Notes under the pieces: model-generated
The model's input: only the letters and a program-made list of their open reading frames with translations
What the model was told of the DNA's origin: nothing
Databases searched by the model: none
Part shown: in pieces, positions 11,991 through 23,810 of the stretch
Position numbering within the stretch: position 1 is the first letter of the stretch
Layout of the letters: every line of letters starts with the position of its first letter
Translations under genes and position numbers: made by a program
From: Larix kaempferi
Taxonomy: Eukaryota; Streptophyta; Pinopsida; Pinales; Pinaceae
Assembly (NCBI GenBank): GCA_027924585.1
Contig: BSBM01000440.1
Coordinates: 10,472,001 to 10,536,000 of the forward strand
Length of the DNA: 64,000 nucleotides
Direction of reading: 5' to 3'

Positions 11991-13950
11991 CTAAATTCCC
12001 ATTTCCTCCTTCTCAATATAATATTTATGTCCACTTTTACATGGAGACAAACATGCTTCATCCTTCTTGGAACTTTAGGTGTCTACCTACAAATCCCCTT
12101 CTTGGGACCTTTCTATGAGAAAACTCATAGAATCACACAAGATAATATAAAGATTAGCATTCGAATGTAATACATTTTCCTTGTCTAATGTTGGGATCCC
12201 CAAGTTTGAAGTCCTTGTATTGTCTTTCCCACTTAGGGAATCCCTAACTTGATTCCTAAAGGCCAGCTAGATGTTTCTTTTGTTCTATGTTGAAAATCAA
12301 TTCTACTATTTTACTAGAACCATCATGCCTAACTTTGTCGAGAAATTGAAAAATCCCCATTGCAATTTATTTTGAATAAACTTCACAAGGACTACGCTTT
12401 AAATTATTTCCCACACAAAAATTACTCTTTGAAGATGCTTCAACCAATGTAGGAAGATTCTCTTCAACAACCCTATTTGATGTCTACTTTGCATATCTTG
12501 AAGAACTTAAGATAATGCCCATGTCATCAAGATCATACCCCTTCTTCCTTGATGGGAAAAAATGTTTTTGATGGTTGTATGCCTTATAATAGCTACATCT
12601 GAATGGAGAATTCATGTTGTCAATTGTTTGTATATAAGCCTTAAAACCTACCTCAATATCCTTCTAATCTAGAAGTCCACCCCTTAGGTTATTCTCCACA
12701 CAAATATTCACCATGCTAGTATCTTACATCTTGCTTCTATTCTCATCTTTAGCCAAGTATGTTCCCAATTTATTTCCATTATCTTCAAAAAATTCCTTCT
12801 CCTCTTCTCATCTATGGTCAAATATGTCCTCAAGTTATTTCCCATGTCTTTGAAAAAATCCTCTGCTAAAGTTTTTGAGATGAAAATAACATTTTCACCC
12901 ATATAACAATGGCATGCACTTTCACATGCAAAGTGTTGAAATGTGATGTCTAGGTTTTTAGGGAGAGGACAATGTTATCATCGTACCATAACCCCTTTCC
13001 AATTGTATCCTTATCCTTTTGATTGTTAAAAATAAAAGTGATGAGCCCTCTAGCTGCTATATGAAAATATGTAAAATGACTCAACAACTTCCTTCAAAAT
13101 TTATTTATTCATTGATTTAAAGATTTATGAATAAACTTCCTCCCTTTGAACCACCAAATGAAAGTTTCCTCTTGATACTATGGAATTTAGGTTGTTGCAA
13201 CATCCTTGCAGAGATTTAACTTCATGTTGTCCTTTCTCAACCCCATACAAGACCTTTTCTTCCTCATTTTTTAAAACTCCCCTAGAGGGAATTTCCCAGA
13301 GTTATTTGAAATAATGGCCTAATCACCAACTATTGTAGACACCACTTTAGTTCTAGGACTCTTGTATTCATCTAGAAGGTCCATTAAGAAATTAAATATG
13401 TAATTAGATGGAAAATAATCCAAAACAAGAAAAAATAAACTTATTGAGATTCACTCCAAAATCTACTAATGAAGCATAAGTGCTTAGTCCTCTGTTTTTC
13501 TAGTCCCTTAAGCCATGTGATGTATAAATTGTAAAAACACTCCCTTTATGAAACCTATCATTCTCTAATTTATCCTCTAATTCCTTCTCTAGAATAGATT
13601 TGGATATCAACCCAAAAAAAAACATGAGGTGAGTGAGAATAATCCCACGTAAATCTAAACTCCTATGAAGGGAATACTATTTCCATATCATAATATCCAC
13701 AAGATGTTTTCCTTATGCCCTTTAATCTGTTTCCCCATAAGTTTATATTCCATTCTCTCAACACCACCTTTTTCCATGACAATCCCCATAGTGTTTGTCG
13801 AATAGGTTTAACATAGTTTCTCCCTAGTCTTATCCAAAATAAACATAATTCTCCACCGAACTAGATGATTTTATCCACCCTTTATGAGGAATGTTTCCCA
13901 TGCCTAAACAGATGGAGTGGACTAAAATCTCCCTATCTCCAACCAATTTG
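11991..13950 (-). other. Possible degraded LINE upstream coding sequence
   Basis: Read on the minus strand, several stretches look coding-like, for example the frame 12902-12708 (MGENVIFISKTLAEDFFKDM) and segments near 12190 and 13800, but no domain is certain. The position upstream of the LINE RT at 9432-10085 would fit an ORF1 or endonuclease region. This is a weak inference from frame quality and position only. Confidence 0.25.
12735..12862. repeat. Diverged ~63-bp tandem duplication
   Basis: The segment from TTCTATTCTCATCTTTAGCC (12735) to AAAAAATTCC is repeated with about 20% differences from 12798 (TTCTCCTCTTCTCATCTATG) to 12862. Both encode similar peptides on the minus strand, consistent with an old in-frame duplication inside a former coding sequence. 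Confidence 0.6.
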
Positions 13951-14340
13951 GATACTAGTTTTTCATCGGATTCCTCCTTTGAAATCTTCTATTCCTCCGT
14001 CTTCTAACATGCGCACACATATCACATGATGTTTGGAAAAAAATTAACTTACACATAAAGTTTTGAAGATTGGACATGTCAGCTCACTTCACTTTATTAG
14101 ATTGACATCACTTCACTTTATTGTTTTAGACGTTTGATTTTATGTCAATTCATAAATAAAAAATTAAAACCAAATAAAAAGTAATTAATAAATTCACGTA
14201 AACTCATAAAATTAAAAAAAATCAAATTAAATAAAAAGTAATTAAAAAAATTCATCTAAGTTTATAAAACAAAAATTTAAAACCAAATAAAAAATTATTA
14301 AAAAAATCCATGTTGGCTCATGAAATAAAAAAATAAAATT

Positions 14341-14460
14341 CAACATAGATCCATCTTAAATCAGATCTATAAAAATTTAAGATTACAAAAAAAATACACC
14401 TTAAAAAATTGGATCCCTCTCGGTGCTTGATAGATCTGGGTTTAAGATGGATCTATGCTG
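14341..14460. repeat. Imperfect inverted repeat, ~30-bp arms
   Basis: CAACATAGATCCATCTTAAA (from 14341, continuing to TCAGATCTA) is mirrored by the reverse complement of 14431-14460 with about three mismatches. The loop is ~60 bp. It could be a short foldback element or a chance remnant of a MITE. No flanking duplication is clear. Confidence 0.65.
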
Positions 14461-14549
14461 GTAGTAGGATCAATTGCACATCAAATTGTTTATTCTAAAA
14501 AAATAAATTACTTTTATTTTTATAAATATAAACTATTTTTATTGTGGAA

Positions 14550-14815
14550 AATTTTAAAAATTAATAATTTTACTAAAGTGTAAAAACTTAGAAAAAACTT
14601 CTTAATGCTTAAATTTCCAATCATAAAATGTTTGGTTATATTTTTTTGAAGTATTCAAAATTTTAAGAATTTTATAAAGTTGTTGGATTATTTTGATGAT
14701 GTTTAGAGTAAAATACTTTTTCCCCATAAAATTTGGGTAAATCATATTATAAAAAATAGAAATTGCTAAAAAAAATTGAAAAATCAACCTATAAGTTAAA
14801 TTTTACCCCTAATTT
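14550..14815. mobile_element. Diverged copy of the MITE found at 21.3 kb
   Basis: This aligns with the MITE at 21331-21630 in the same order: a CCAATCATAAAATGTTTGGT block, then ATTTTATAAAG, TTTTGATGATGTTTAGAGTAAAA and CCCCATAAAATTTGGGT, ending in TTTTACCCCTAATTTTT. Identity by eye is moderate with several indels. The terminal inverted repeats are poorly preserved, so the ends are approximate. Confidence 0.6.
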
Positions 14816-16670
14816 TTCTATTTCATATAGAAAAAAAAAATTAACTTTTTTAATATTAACTTAATGTCATATCATATTAAATTAATAATTAAAGCATACA
14901 TGAGAGATTCCAATTTATTAAAGTTTTTTATTTGTTCTGAAATACAAATTCACATATACATTCATACAATTATCATGAATATATTAATTATATATATTAT
15001 AAAAATTCACTTATTTGTTTTGAATTATTTATATACAATGTTTTTATATCTTAGGCTTTTATATATGTGGGTATTTTGGTATTTTATTTGGGGTCAAATT
15101 TAAATTTATTAATGATGATGGTCTTTAATGTATCAAATTTGGTCTATCAAACTTTAAAAGAAAAAACAAAACAAAATTAATTGATTTAAAAAAAATTATT
15201 CTATACTAAATTTTTTTTAAAAAGAGTATCCCTAACTTATCATAGTTTTGACCACATAAAAGATTAAAGAAATAAGTATTGAAACAAAGATTATGGAACT
15301 GAAATTTAATATAGGTGTAAGTAGAGTATTTAAAAAAAATGAAATAATATTATTTTGTTATTGATATTTTATTTATTTTTTTAAATGCTACCCATCAACA
15401 CCATATTGAGCATAAGTTGTAAATGTACTTTTCAACACAAAACTAATTATAAAAGTTAAATTTTTCCTCAACCTTAAATATATTTGGATCTTTATTTTTA
15501 AATGTATATAAATTGGATATCACTTTCTTAACATTATTTATTTTTAAATGTATATAAATTGGATATCACTTTCTTAACATTATTCATTCTTTATATTAAA
15601 TAATTATTTATGCAATGAGTGTAAACGTATCATATTTTAGAAAGTAAAATATTATTTATGCCATGAATGCAAAAGTATTATATTTTAGAGAGTGGAATAT
15701 TATTGCATTTAATCATGAGACCGTGTGTGCAAAATAGTTAGTAAAATTTTATGGGTTTCTTTTTCTAAAAATAATTTGCTAATTTAAATGAATATTTTTT
15801 TTTTTTTTTTTTAAATCCTATAATTTTATTAGATTCTAATAGATATTTTAAATATCAATAAGATTGGTCAAGCTTCTTCACTTCTAAATAAGTATAAAGT
15901 CTTTGAAAAATCCTATATAGCAATTTTTTTTGGAAAGCCATACATTTTTTAAATTGTTGTATCTAACTTTTAAAAATTAACATTTTTTTTCTTTTTATTT
16001 TTTATTTAATTCATTTTTCATTTATTTCAAAAGAATATTACATAAAAATAATAAAAATACAATAAAAAATATTTAAATCATCATATTCCATTAAGAATTC
16101 CATTACAATAATACAAAAGTTGAACTTAATTTAATAATAATATATTCCCCATGTATTTTTCTTTTTAGGTCCCACAGGTAGGTGAGATACATTGGACTCC
16201 TCAAGGAGATGGCATGTGCCTGAGTTGTAACATTGTATGTTTTCTATCCAATAGCAATAGCAAGTGTGAGTGCCTTTCAAAATTAAAAAACAAACATTTA
16301 GTCCATTCATGATTCCACCCACCCACACCAAGTTTTACTCCACATGTTTAATACCCACTTGTGATTGGAGATGGAAATGATGGTGTCATCAATTAGGTGA
16401 CCTTTGTTTTCTTGTTAGAAGAAGACACAAAAATTGAATTAGTAATGATAATGGAAAGTCTAAGTTTTATGTACCACGCAATGACTAACAATTATAAAAG
16501 TATGGAATGAGACATATGAACGAAACATATTTTTTTCAAGAAGTTATGAAAGAAACATATATAATATGTCTATGTCATTGAAGATAGCGCAAGTCTTGTG
16601 GCCTCAACAAAGTTGCCTTTCACATCTATAAGTCCACACATTAGCACAACGTTTATAGCTTTTAACAAAG

Positions 16671-16675
<5 letters not shown>
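14816..16675. other. AT-rich sequence, little recognised
   Basis: AT-rich DNA containing a T run at about 15797-15812 and the two-copy duplication at 15493. The minus frame 16331-16131 has no family signature. No element ends are seen. Confidence 0.45.
15493..15584. repeat. 46-bp tandem duplication
   Basis: TATTTTTAAATGTATATAAA and the following bases through CTTTCTTAACATTATT occur twice in direct succession, almost identical, with a period of about 46 bp. Confidence 0.85.

Positions 16676-16704
<29 letters not shown>
16676..16704. repeat. (TA)n microsatellite
   Basis: Uninterrupted alternating TA dinucleotide, about 14 units, just upstream of the SINE copy. Confidence 0.95.
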
Positions 16705-16707
<3 letters not shown>

Positions 16708-16747
16708 TTATTTATAAATAAGTGTTTTAAAATTTTTGTTTAATTGT

Positions 16748-16995
16748 GTTAGTTTATTCAGTTAAGGTGTGGGTCTCGTCACAAGGCGATCTGAGTTCAA
16801 TTTTTTTTAGGGGTGAGCTAATTAGGAGGAGACACTCAAAAATCTAGCCATCACAGGGTTGGTGTGGCCCAGATTGGATGCGATCCCCGAGTGACTTTGA
16901 CAACCCCAGGTGACTTTGACGACTTAGATGGCCCTGAATTACAATTCTTAAACAATAATTCATTACTACCGCCCCAAATAACGAACAATCAAGCC
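16748..16995 (+). mobile_element. Monomeric tRNA-derived SINE, decayed
   Basis: Related to monomer 2 of the dimeric SINE at 7548. It shows TAGTTTATTCAGTTAAGGTG (A box, from 16750), GGGTCTCGTCACAAGGCGAT, and a B box CTGAGTTCAATT at about 16791. The body has GGGGTGAGCTAATTAGGAGG and GACTTTGACGACTTAGAT, matching the first copy with indels. An A-rich tail lies near 16998-17012. I could not confirm the target duplication. Monomer 1 is absent here. Confidence 0.7.
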
Positions 16996-17024
16996 AATTA
17001 AAAAAGAAAAAAATTAATTTTATG

Positions 17025-17028
<4 letters not shown>

Positions 17029-17073
<45 letters not shown>
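17029..17073. repeat. (TA)n microsatellite
   Basis: About 22 uninterrupted TA units following the A-rich end of the SINE, possibly grown from its tail. Confidence 0.95.
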
Positions 17074-17076
<3 letters not shown>

Positions 17077-18139
17077 TTAATTTACTTCCTTTTATTTCAA
17101 AAATAATGGTAAAATTAGATTTCAATTTAAAGATTTATCTAAATGATGTAAACTAAAACATGTTTTAAAGATAAAAAAGCATTCATACTTTATCAACTAA
17201 CTAAAGTTTATTAACATTTTATAGAGATTGTAAATTTTTTATATTAAACTATTTATTATTATTAAAAAACAATCCATTATTTTTTCATTAAAATTCATAA
17301 TAATGTATTTAAGTAGCATGTCAAAGTAACCATGGAATGAAAGCATTCATTAAGTATATTATCATCATATGTGGAGATCGTGGAATATGCTTTTACATGC
17401 ATAAATCTCCATCTCTTTCAATTAAAAAAGAGTAACATGGCTTGCAAGCATCCACATTGATATTTAGGTTTTCTCTTAGTGGTGTATTTGTATGTTTGAA
17501 ATTGCTAAATAATGGAAAAATTGTAGTATACACAAAAATAAATATAAATTAATTATGATTTTTTTCATAAAATTTATAATATATATTTATATATTTAATG
17601 ATGTGATAATAGAGGGGATTAATTTAATGGTTATCATCAATGTTGTTGAGCATTAGTTAATTTTATGCCAGTTTTTCTTTTTGTTTGAGTTTCTTTGGGT
17701 TAGGCGTATTAGTTTTAAGTATGAACATACCACTACTTAAAGATTTAAAGTTAAGTCCAGAAAACCTTAGGGTATGTTGGAGTACGTTTTTGACTAAGTG
17801 CTAGTGTATAACATAGTTTAGTAGAAGATGCATCTACGTAAAATGAGAGACCATAGAAGCTCGAGTACACAAAGGCTAAGGAGTCATGTTATACATTCTC
17901 TATGCACAATTTCCCCTAATCCTCTGCATGTCTCTAAAGATGTATACTCTTTTGTACTTATATGTTTGAGTGAGTTACATCTAGTAGATTCCCTAGTATG
18001 TTACAAAATCTTCTATAACCACTCAAGTCACCTATGTATATGAGAATTGTAGTGAATGTAAGAGAGGTTACAAAATATTTTGGAGAGAAAGTCTACCATT
18101 GTTGATGTGAGTTGAGATTTGTTCACTCTATCCTAAGTT
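17074..18139. other. Unassigned sequence
   Basis: AT-rich to mixed composition. The plus frame 17828-18043 matches no family I know. The right part may belong to element F or its target, but no boundary is visible. Confidence 0.4.
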
Positions 18140-18522
18140 TAGAAAGTTTTAAACCTACGCAAGTGAAGCAATGTATACATATTCTTAATAAAATTAGAAA
18201 GAACAATAGTGCCACACATGCAGTACATAGAGATTTAGCGTGGAAACCCTTAACTGGGAAAACCAACCTAACTTAGAGTTGCACCTCTATCTTCTTCATT
18301 ATATTAACTTGACCATTCAGAATAAAATATTTAGTATTCCAAAAAATACAAAACCATAATTTGTTAACCCAATTTAGATTGCAACCCTATTCCCTTAACT
18401 GGGATCAAATTAGAATGGCCAAAGAACCATTAGTCGAAAAAGCATAAAAACAACCAAAATGGACCCAATAAAATTTGCACTTGGTGCAATCCTCATGCAA
18501 AAAAAATAAAGCATCTCCAACA
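18140..18522 (-). mobile_element. Copia element F, 3' LTR (minus orientation)
   Basis: The right end at 18522 reads TGTTGGAGATGC on the minus strand, directly preceded by the Copia-type polypurine tract AACAAGTGGGAAAA (18523-18537). The LTR body contains, on the plus strand, GAGATTTAGCGTGGAAACCC and GGGAAAACCAAC, a block shared with the E LTR at about 19890. The left end is estimated from alignment to E and is not precise. Confidence 0.6.
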
Positions 18523-19138
18523 TTTTCCCACTTGTTTTCTTTACAAAACAAGGGAGCCAAGATTTATAAGATCACAGGTTTAGGGAAACAATGCCCATTG
18601 CTTAGCTACACCAAGAGAAATTCTTAGTACTAATAGACTTCGTCAATGAGTTTCCAACATTGTTCAAGGTGTTAACCTTCTCCATCAACATCTTCTTGTA
18701 TTCAACCATGTATCCCACAAAGTGGTACTACACATCCATATGCTTCATCTTATAATGATATGTAAGGTTCTTTACGAGAAATATTGACCTTTAACTATTA
18801 TAATCCAAACTTACAACTTGCTATTCAAATGAAATACTTAAACACAATCTCTGTAACCATACAAACTTCCTTACTTGCATGGGTGGTTGTTATGTATGCA
18901 AATTCTATAGTTGAAAGCAAAACTATATCCTACTCTTGACTGATTTCTCCACCAAATAGGTTAAACACATAACCACTTGTAGATCTTTTATCATCAAGAT
19001 CTCTAGCCTAGTCTACATCAACAAAGTCCTATCCATCTATCACTTTGTCTGGTCTAGATCTTCCTTGTAGCATATTGCATAATATATAGTGCTGCACAAA
19101 TACCTGAATACTCTCTTTATAGATGCATATTGACTAGG
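18523..19138 (-). pseudogene. Copia element F, pol tail (RNase H region), decayed
   Basis: Aligns with the E sequence at 20242-20860 on the minus strand, with shared blocks such as the codons for SLTKSxSTKNFSWC near 18620 and the upstream 'ADS/TLNN' segment. These are the C-terminal RNase H residues that lie just before the Copia polypurine tract. Stops and indels are frequent. Homology stops at about 19138, so the rest of the gene is missing or replaced. Confidence 0.65.
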
Positions 19139-19789
19139 CAGAATGCCCCAATGTCAATAGCAAGGGGTTCACCCCAATGTAAGATCCCAATCAGACCTCA
19201 CACTATTTGGAATAGGGAACCCATTCGGATTATCACCATACAACCATTACTAATTTTGTTTTGGGTTGGGGATGCTATGTAGGATGCAATATGCTTCTAT
19301 TCTAAATGAGAGTATCGAAATGAAATATATCCTATCTAGGAGCTACGATTGAAAGGATTGTTAATTACTGGATGTGTACATGCAAAGATCTAAGTATTTG
19401 AGAAAAATACTTTTCTTAACACAAGCAAATATGTGCACATATAACATTATCTAGAAGTTAAATAAGATGAGTCTTACTTTAATGTAGCTGAAACTAATAA
19501 TTATTAACGGAGCAAGTGATTTTTAGTCATACATAGACAAGAAAATGTAATGAACAATTAAGAATAGTCATATGTAAGACAAGCATTTTTATGTAACAAT
19601 ATAACATGAACAAAAAAAAAAATCAAGACCATCATACATTGGCACATCCAAGCATTTTCCAGAATTCATAGGCTAGAGAGCTTCCTCAAATTAATTCACC
19701 AAAAAGGTTTTCACAATAACTCCTGAACATCTCAAAGCTCCAAAAAGTACTCTTTCCCTTGGCTCTCTTCGTATTTATTACATTTTTTT
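19139..19789. other. Unassigned sequence between Copia copies F and E
   Basis: No domain or repeat match within the window. It separates the broken end of F from the estimated left edge of the E LTR. Confidence 0.4.
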
Positions 19790-20241
19790 TGTGTAAGTTT
19801 TAAACTTGTGAGAGAAGCAAATCATACATATTCTTTTTAGCAAAATAGGGATTACACCACAACATTCACACATAATACACAGAGATTTACCATGGAAACC
19901 CTTAAGCAGGAAAACCAACAAAACTTAGAGTTGTGCCTCTTATTTTCTCATTATGATTATTAACCACTCACAATAAAAATATAGGTATTCCACATCATCC
20001 AAAAACCTATTCCGTTAACCCGGATTAGAAATATACCCCAATCCCTTAACCGAGAATAAATTACATATTTTTAGAAAAAACTCAAAATAGGCTGAAAATA
20101 GCCCAAACCATTTTGAACTCACTTCGCGGAAGGGGGAGGGCGTCGACATGCACCCCCTTGATCCAGTGCCACATGCAGTGATTGACGCATACCAGAGAGC
20201 ACTAGATGGTGGGGATCGTTAGGTGCCCCCCCCCCCCAACA
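19790..20241 (-). mobile_element. Copia element E, 3' LTR (minus orientation)
   Basis: The right end at 20241 reads TGTTGGGGG on the minus strand and abuts the polypurine tract AACAACAAGTGGGAGAA. Internal blocks (plus strand GAGATTTACCATGGAAACCC, AGGAAAACCAACAAAAC) match the F LTR. A poly-C run of about 13 lies at the right end (20226-20238). The left end near 19790 (TG followed by TGTAAGTTTTAAAC) is approximate. The 5' LTR of this element is not in the window. Confidence 0.7.
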
Positions 20242-20258
20242 TTCTCCCACTTGTTGTT
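20242..20258 (-). promoter_or_regulatory. Copia polypurine tract of element E
   Basis: Minus strand AACAACAAGTGGGAGAA directly before the LTR start TGTTGG, the classic primer site for plus-strand synthesis in plant Copia elements. Confidence 0.85.
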
Positions 20259-20279
20259 TTCTTTGCATAAAATGAGTCA

Positions 20280-21330
20280 TGTACTCATAAGGTCACAAGC
20301 TTAGAGAATCAATGCCCATAGATTCTCTACACCAAGAGAAATTCTTAGTGCTCACCGATTTTGTTAGTGAATCTGCAATATTATTCAAAGTGTCGAATTT
20401 ATCCAGTAACACCTTCCTGCTTTCAACCATGTCTCTTACAAAGTGATATTGCACATCAATATGCTTCGTTCTTGAGTGATAATTAGGGTTCTTTTCCAGG
20501 AATATTGCACTCTAACTAGAACAAACTAATCTTACAGCTTGATGTTCGAACCCAATGTTTGAACCCAATCTCTGCAACCATATAGCCTCTTTACATGCAT
20601 GAGTGGCTGCCATGTATTCAACTTATGTAGTTGATAGTGCCACTACAACCTGTCTCTTACTCATCCAACTGATAGCACCTTCAAATAGTTTAAATAAATA
20701 CCCAATTGTAGATCTTCTAATATCCAGATCTCCAACCTAGTCAAACTCAACCAATCCATGTACATTCAACACTATGTCTTGTCCAGTTCTTCCTTGATAA
20801 CATATTGCACTGTCTCTAGTTCCACGCAAATACCTAAACACCCTCTTCACAGTCCTCTAGTGCTCCTTTCCGTGTTTTGACATATACCTGCTCAAAACTC
20901 CCACTACATGGGCAATGTTTGGTCTAGTGCATACCATGGCATACATCAAATTTCCAACTGCACTAGAATAAGGAACATGGGACATGCCTTCTTTTTCTTC
21001 TTCAGTCTAGGGACACCGTTCTGCAGATAATCTTACACCTATAGGAATAGGAACTTTTTCTGGTTTACATTCCTACATATTAAACCTATGTAGTATTGTT
21101 TCAACATATTTTCTTCGGTTCAGCCAAAGTTTCCTTTCTGTACAGTTTCTTTTGATCTCCATCCCCAAGATGAAATTTGCAGCACCAAGATCCTTCATGT
21201 CGAACTTGGAGGATAACTGCATTTTCACCTCCTTGATAACCTTCATGTTGTTTCCAACCAACAACATGTCATCGACATACAACACTACATACACAAAATA
21301 TTCTCCAACTTGCTTGTAATAGACACAGTG
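20280..21330 (-). pseudogene. Copia element E: RT catalytic region to RNase H
   Basis: Minus-strand Copia pol. The frame 21294-21073 begins with VVLYVDDMLLVGNN, so the catalytic Tyr-Val-Asp-Asp box is intact, followed by LSSKFDMKDLGAANFILGMEI, the usual Copia block. To the left, in the same direction and broken by stops, come SAVGNLMYAMVCTRPNIAH, a ...KHGKEH*RTVKRVFRYLRGT segment, and RNase H parts ([33 protein letters not shown]). Element E is the oldest layer of the nest: its RT gene continues at 21631-21789, 45010-45098 and 60380-60432 after three insertions. Confidence 0.85.
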
Positions 21331-21630
21331 ATCAGGGATAATTTTAAGGACCCATACTTATTTCAAAGTGTATAAACCATGGTGAATCTTACCAATTCTT
21401 AAAATGTCAACTATAAAATATTTGGTGATATTTTTCTAAACTTATTTAAATTTATAAGGATTTTATATAGTTTATATAATAATTTGGCGATTTTTAGAGT
21501 GAAAAAAGTTTACCCCATCAAAATTGGGTGAAATGGGGCTTCAAAAAATGCAAATTGGCGAATCTTTTTTTGGAAAAAAATGGAAAAATAGCCCATGGGG
21601 TAAATTTCACCCCTAAAATTATCCTTGACA
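21331..21630. mobile_element. ~300-bp MITE inserted in the Copia RT gene
   Basis: An insertion splits the RT coding sequence between the codons for VDHC and VYYKQ. The termini are inverted repeats: the left begins TCAGGGATAATTTTAAGG, and the right, reverse-complemented, begins TCAAGGATAATTTTAGGG. The flanks repeat CAGTGATCA (left) and CAATGATCA (right), so the target duplication is 6-9 bp depending on where the TCA is assigned; 9 bp would fit a Mutator-like MITE. There is no coding capacity. A diverged relative lies at 14550-14815. Confidence 0.75.
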
Positions 21631-21789
21631 ATGATCAACTTTGCTTCTCACAAATCCTAGTCCCAATATGTATGTGCCAAACTTCTGGTACCACATCCTT
21701 GGAGATCATTTTAGACCATAAAGGTACTTCTTCAGTTTGCAAACCAACTCCTTCTTACCCTTTACTGTAAATCCTTCAGGTTGCTTCAT
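21631..21789 (-). pseudogene. Copia element E: RT segment between MITE and element C
   Basis: Minus strand encodes KQPEGFTVKGKKELVCKLKK (from 21789), then YLYGLK, a stop and FVRSKVDHC. This is the Copia RT segment that normally follows FLHGDLEEEIYM; the preceding part is found at 45010-45098 on the other side of element C. Confidence 0.85.
21785..21789. repeat. Left target-site duplication of element C (TTCAT)
   Basis: TTCAT here and at 45010-45014 flank the outer LTR ends of element C. Both copies lie in the same Copia RT codon context (IYM|KQPEGF), which independently proves the two sides were once contiguous. Confidence 0.9.
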
Positions 21790-22007
21790 TTTCACGTCCC
21801 CAGTCACCTCGGTCACCTTTATAGGCAATGGGAGACAACCCTTGAATCACCTGCTATTTTTTTTATTCTTTTCCAAGCAATCCAAAGGTTCCGCAACTCT
21901 GCACCCACATTGATCTTAAGTCCGCAATATGAAATCCACAATCAGAAGTCATACCACAAATTACAACTCCGAAAAAAATGCACCTCCGAATTCCACATTC
22001 CACAGTG

Positions 22008-22350
22008 CAGAAATCGAAAATCGGAACACCAAATACACAATGCCGAAAACCATGTCTCCGACTTTCGCAATCTGTAATCCGTAGTGCAGAAATAAGAAAT
22101 TGGAACGCGAAATACAAAGCACCGAAAACCACATCTATGATCTCCACAATCTACAATCTGCAATGCAGAAATCGGAAATCGGAACGCCAAATACACAGCA
22201 CCGAAAACCACGTCTCCGACTTCCGCAATCCGCAGTGCAGAAATAGGAAATCAGAACGCCAAATACACAGCGCTGAAACCACATCTCCGCAATCCGCAGT
22301 GCAGAAATCAGAAATCGAAACACCAAATACACCACCTCGCCGAATTTCTC
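22008..22350. repeat. ~64-79-bp tandem array inside the C LTR
   Basis: Units start CAGAAATCGGAAATCGGAAC at 22008, 22087, 22166, 22238 and 22302 and continue GCCAAATACACAGCACCGAAAACCACxTCTCCGAC (shown in parts). Spacing is 79, 79, 72 and 64 bp, and more diverged units continue to ~22560. Overlapping frames on both strands here (21863-22391) are artefacts of the repeat. Confidence 0.85.
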
Positions 22351-23801
22351 ACCCGAATTCAGCAATACGCAACCCACGTTGCGGAAGTTGAAAACCTCAA
22401 TTTCTCAACTTCGACGAATTACCTTTCTGAATTCCGCAATCCACAATGCAGAACTCGGATGTCAGAAATCCAACTTCAACAATGCAGGAAAATTGCCTTC
22501 CTGAATTTCGCATTCCGTAGTCTGCATGCAGAACTCAAAAGTTAGAATCACCATTTCACAACTCCATAGAAAATTCCCTTCCGGCTTCTGCATGTTAGGA
22601 TATTCCTATACTCCATCCTAGTCCTACTAGCTTTTCAGTCATTTTCATTTTCATTCTTTTAGGGTTTGCATGCATTTTGCATGCATCCTAGTCATCAGTC
22701 CCAGCACCTAGCCGTCAGTTAGCTAGCCCCGGGAGCTTCTTCCTGTTCAATTTTATCCCTCCTAGTACTTAGTGCGCCCTCCTTTCACCTACTGCATGAG
22801 ATAGGCGCACTTCTTCACCTACCAGTCCAATTATCTTCAATTAACTGAGTTCTCTCCTTGATTTTAGGCTTGATTCACTCTTAACTGATCTTATCACTCT
22901 GATGGACCTCCCGTGTGACTAGATATCCTATTCTGACTCTAGTTAGCTCCATGTGCGGCCTCCACTGACCCTCCTTCACTACATTAGTGCTTCCATGTGC
23001 CAGTTACATCTACCACGCTCAGTTAGAATCAGTTTGACTCCTGGTTGACCATTACTTGTGGATTGATGACTTCACTGATGATGATTTGGATTCCTAGTTA
23101 TGCTTTGATGACACTCCACTGATTATGGATCTATCCATGAAGGCTAATTCGAATCACACCTAGGGTATTCGAATCCTCAGCATTGTATATTTATTGTTTC
23201 ACTATTCATATTAATGTAACATGTGTAATTATTATGCCTCTATCTGAGATCCTTTGGATCTATGTTCTACTGCTCTATTCTTCTTCTATTATTCCTAAAT
23301 TCTTTCATTGTGAGGTTTACATCATCTCTTTGGATCTACTGTGAGCATTTTCACACCGCAATCTGCAATCTGCATGCGGGTTCGGAAAGTCGGAAGCCCA
23401 ACTGCATAACTTCGCCAGCCCATAAATTCTTCATCTTAAGTCCATTTTAGGAAAATCCAGTATCATTGGAGAGCTCTTGGTGAAAACTATGCAGCTACAG
23501 GGTCTTCAACCACACCTAAGTGTTAGTTTTTTAACATTTAATTCAATATGATCTAGGATCTTATCTGAGAGAATAACAAGCACAGCATAATCAATCACAA
23601 GAGACATAAGACACAAAGCATTTCACCGGGGAAACCATAAAGGAGAAAACCCCGCAACTTCCTCAAAGATAGAATGAGCAAATAGTACAAAACCCCAAAA
23701 CAAAGAGATAGTCCTCAGTAGCTCCTCCTCCTCCACTTGTGCGCACTACTCACTTGTATGAATGAGTGAGTGGATGAATGGAATGAGAGAGTCACACTCT
23801 C

Positions 23802-23810
23802 TATTTATAC
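23802..23810 (-). promoter_or_regulatory. Probable TATA box of the C LTR
   Basis: Minus strand GTATAAATAGAGAGTGTG, in the middle of the LTR, in the orientation needed to transcribe element C. It would place U3 at 25968-~23780. Only the motif and its placement support it. Confidence 0.5.
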
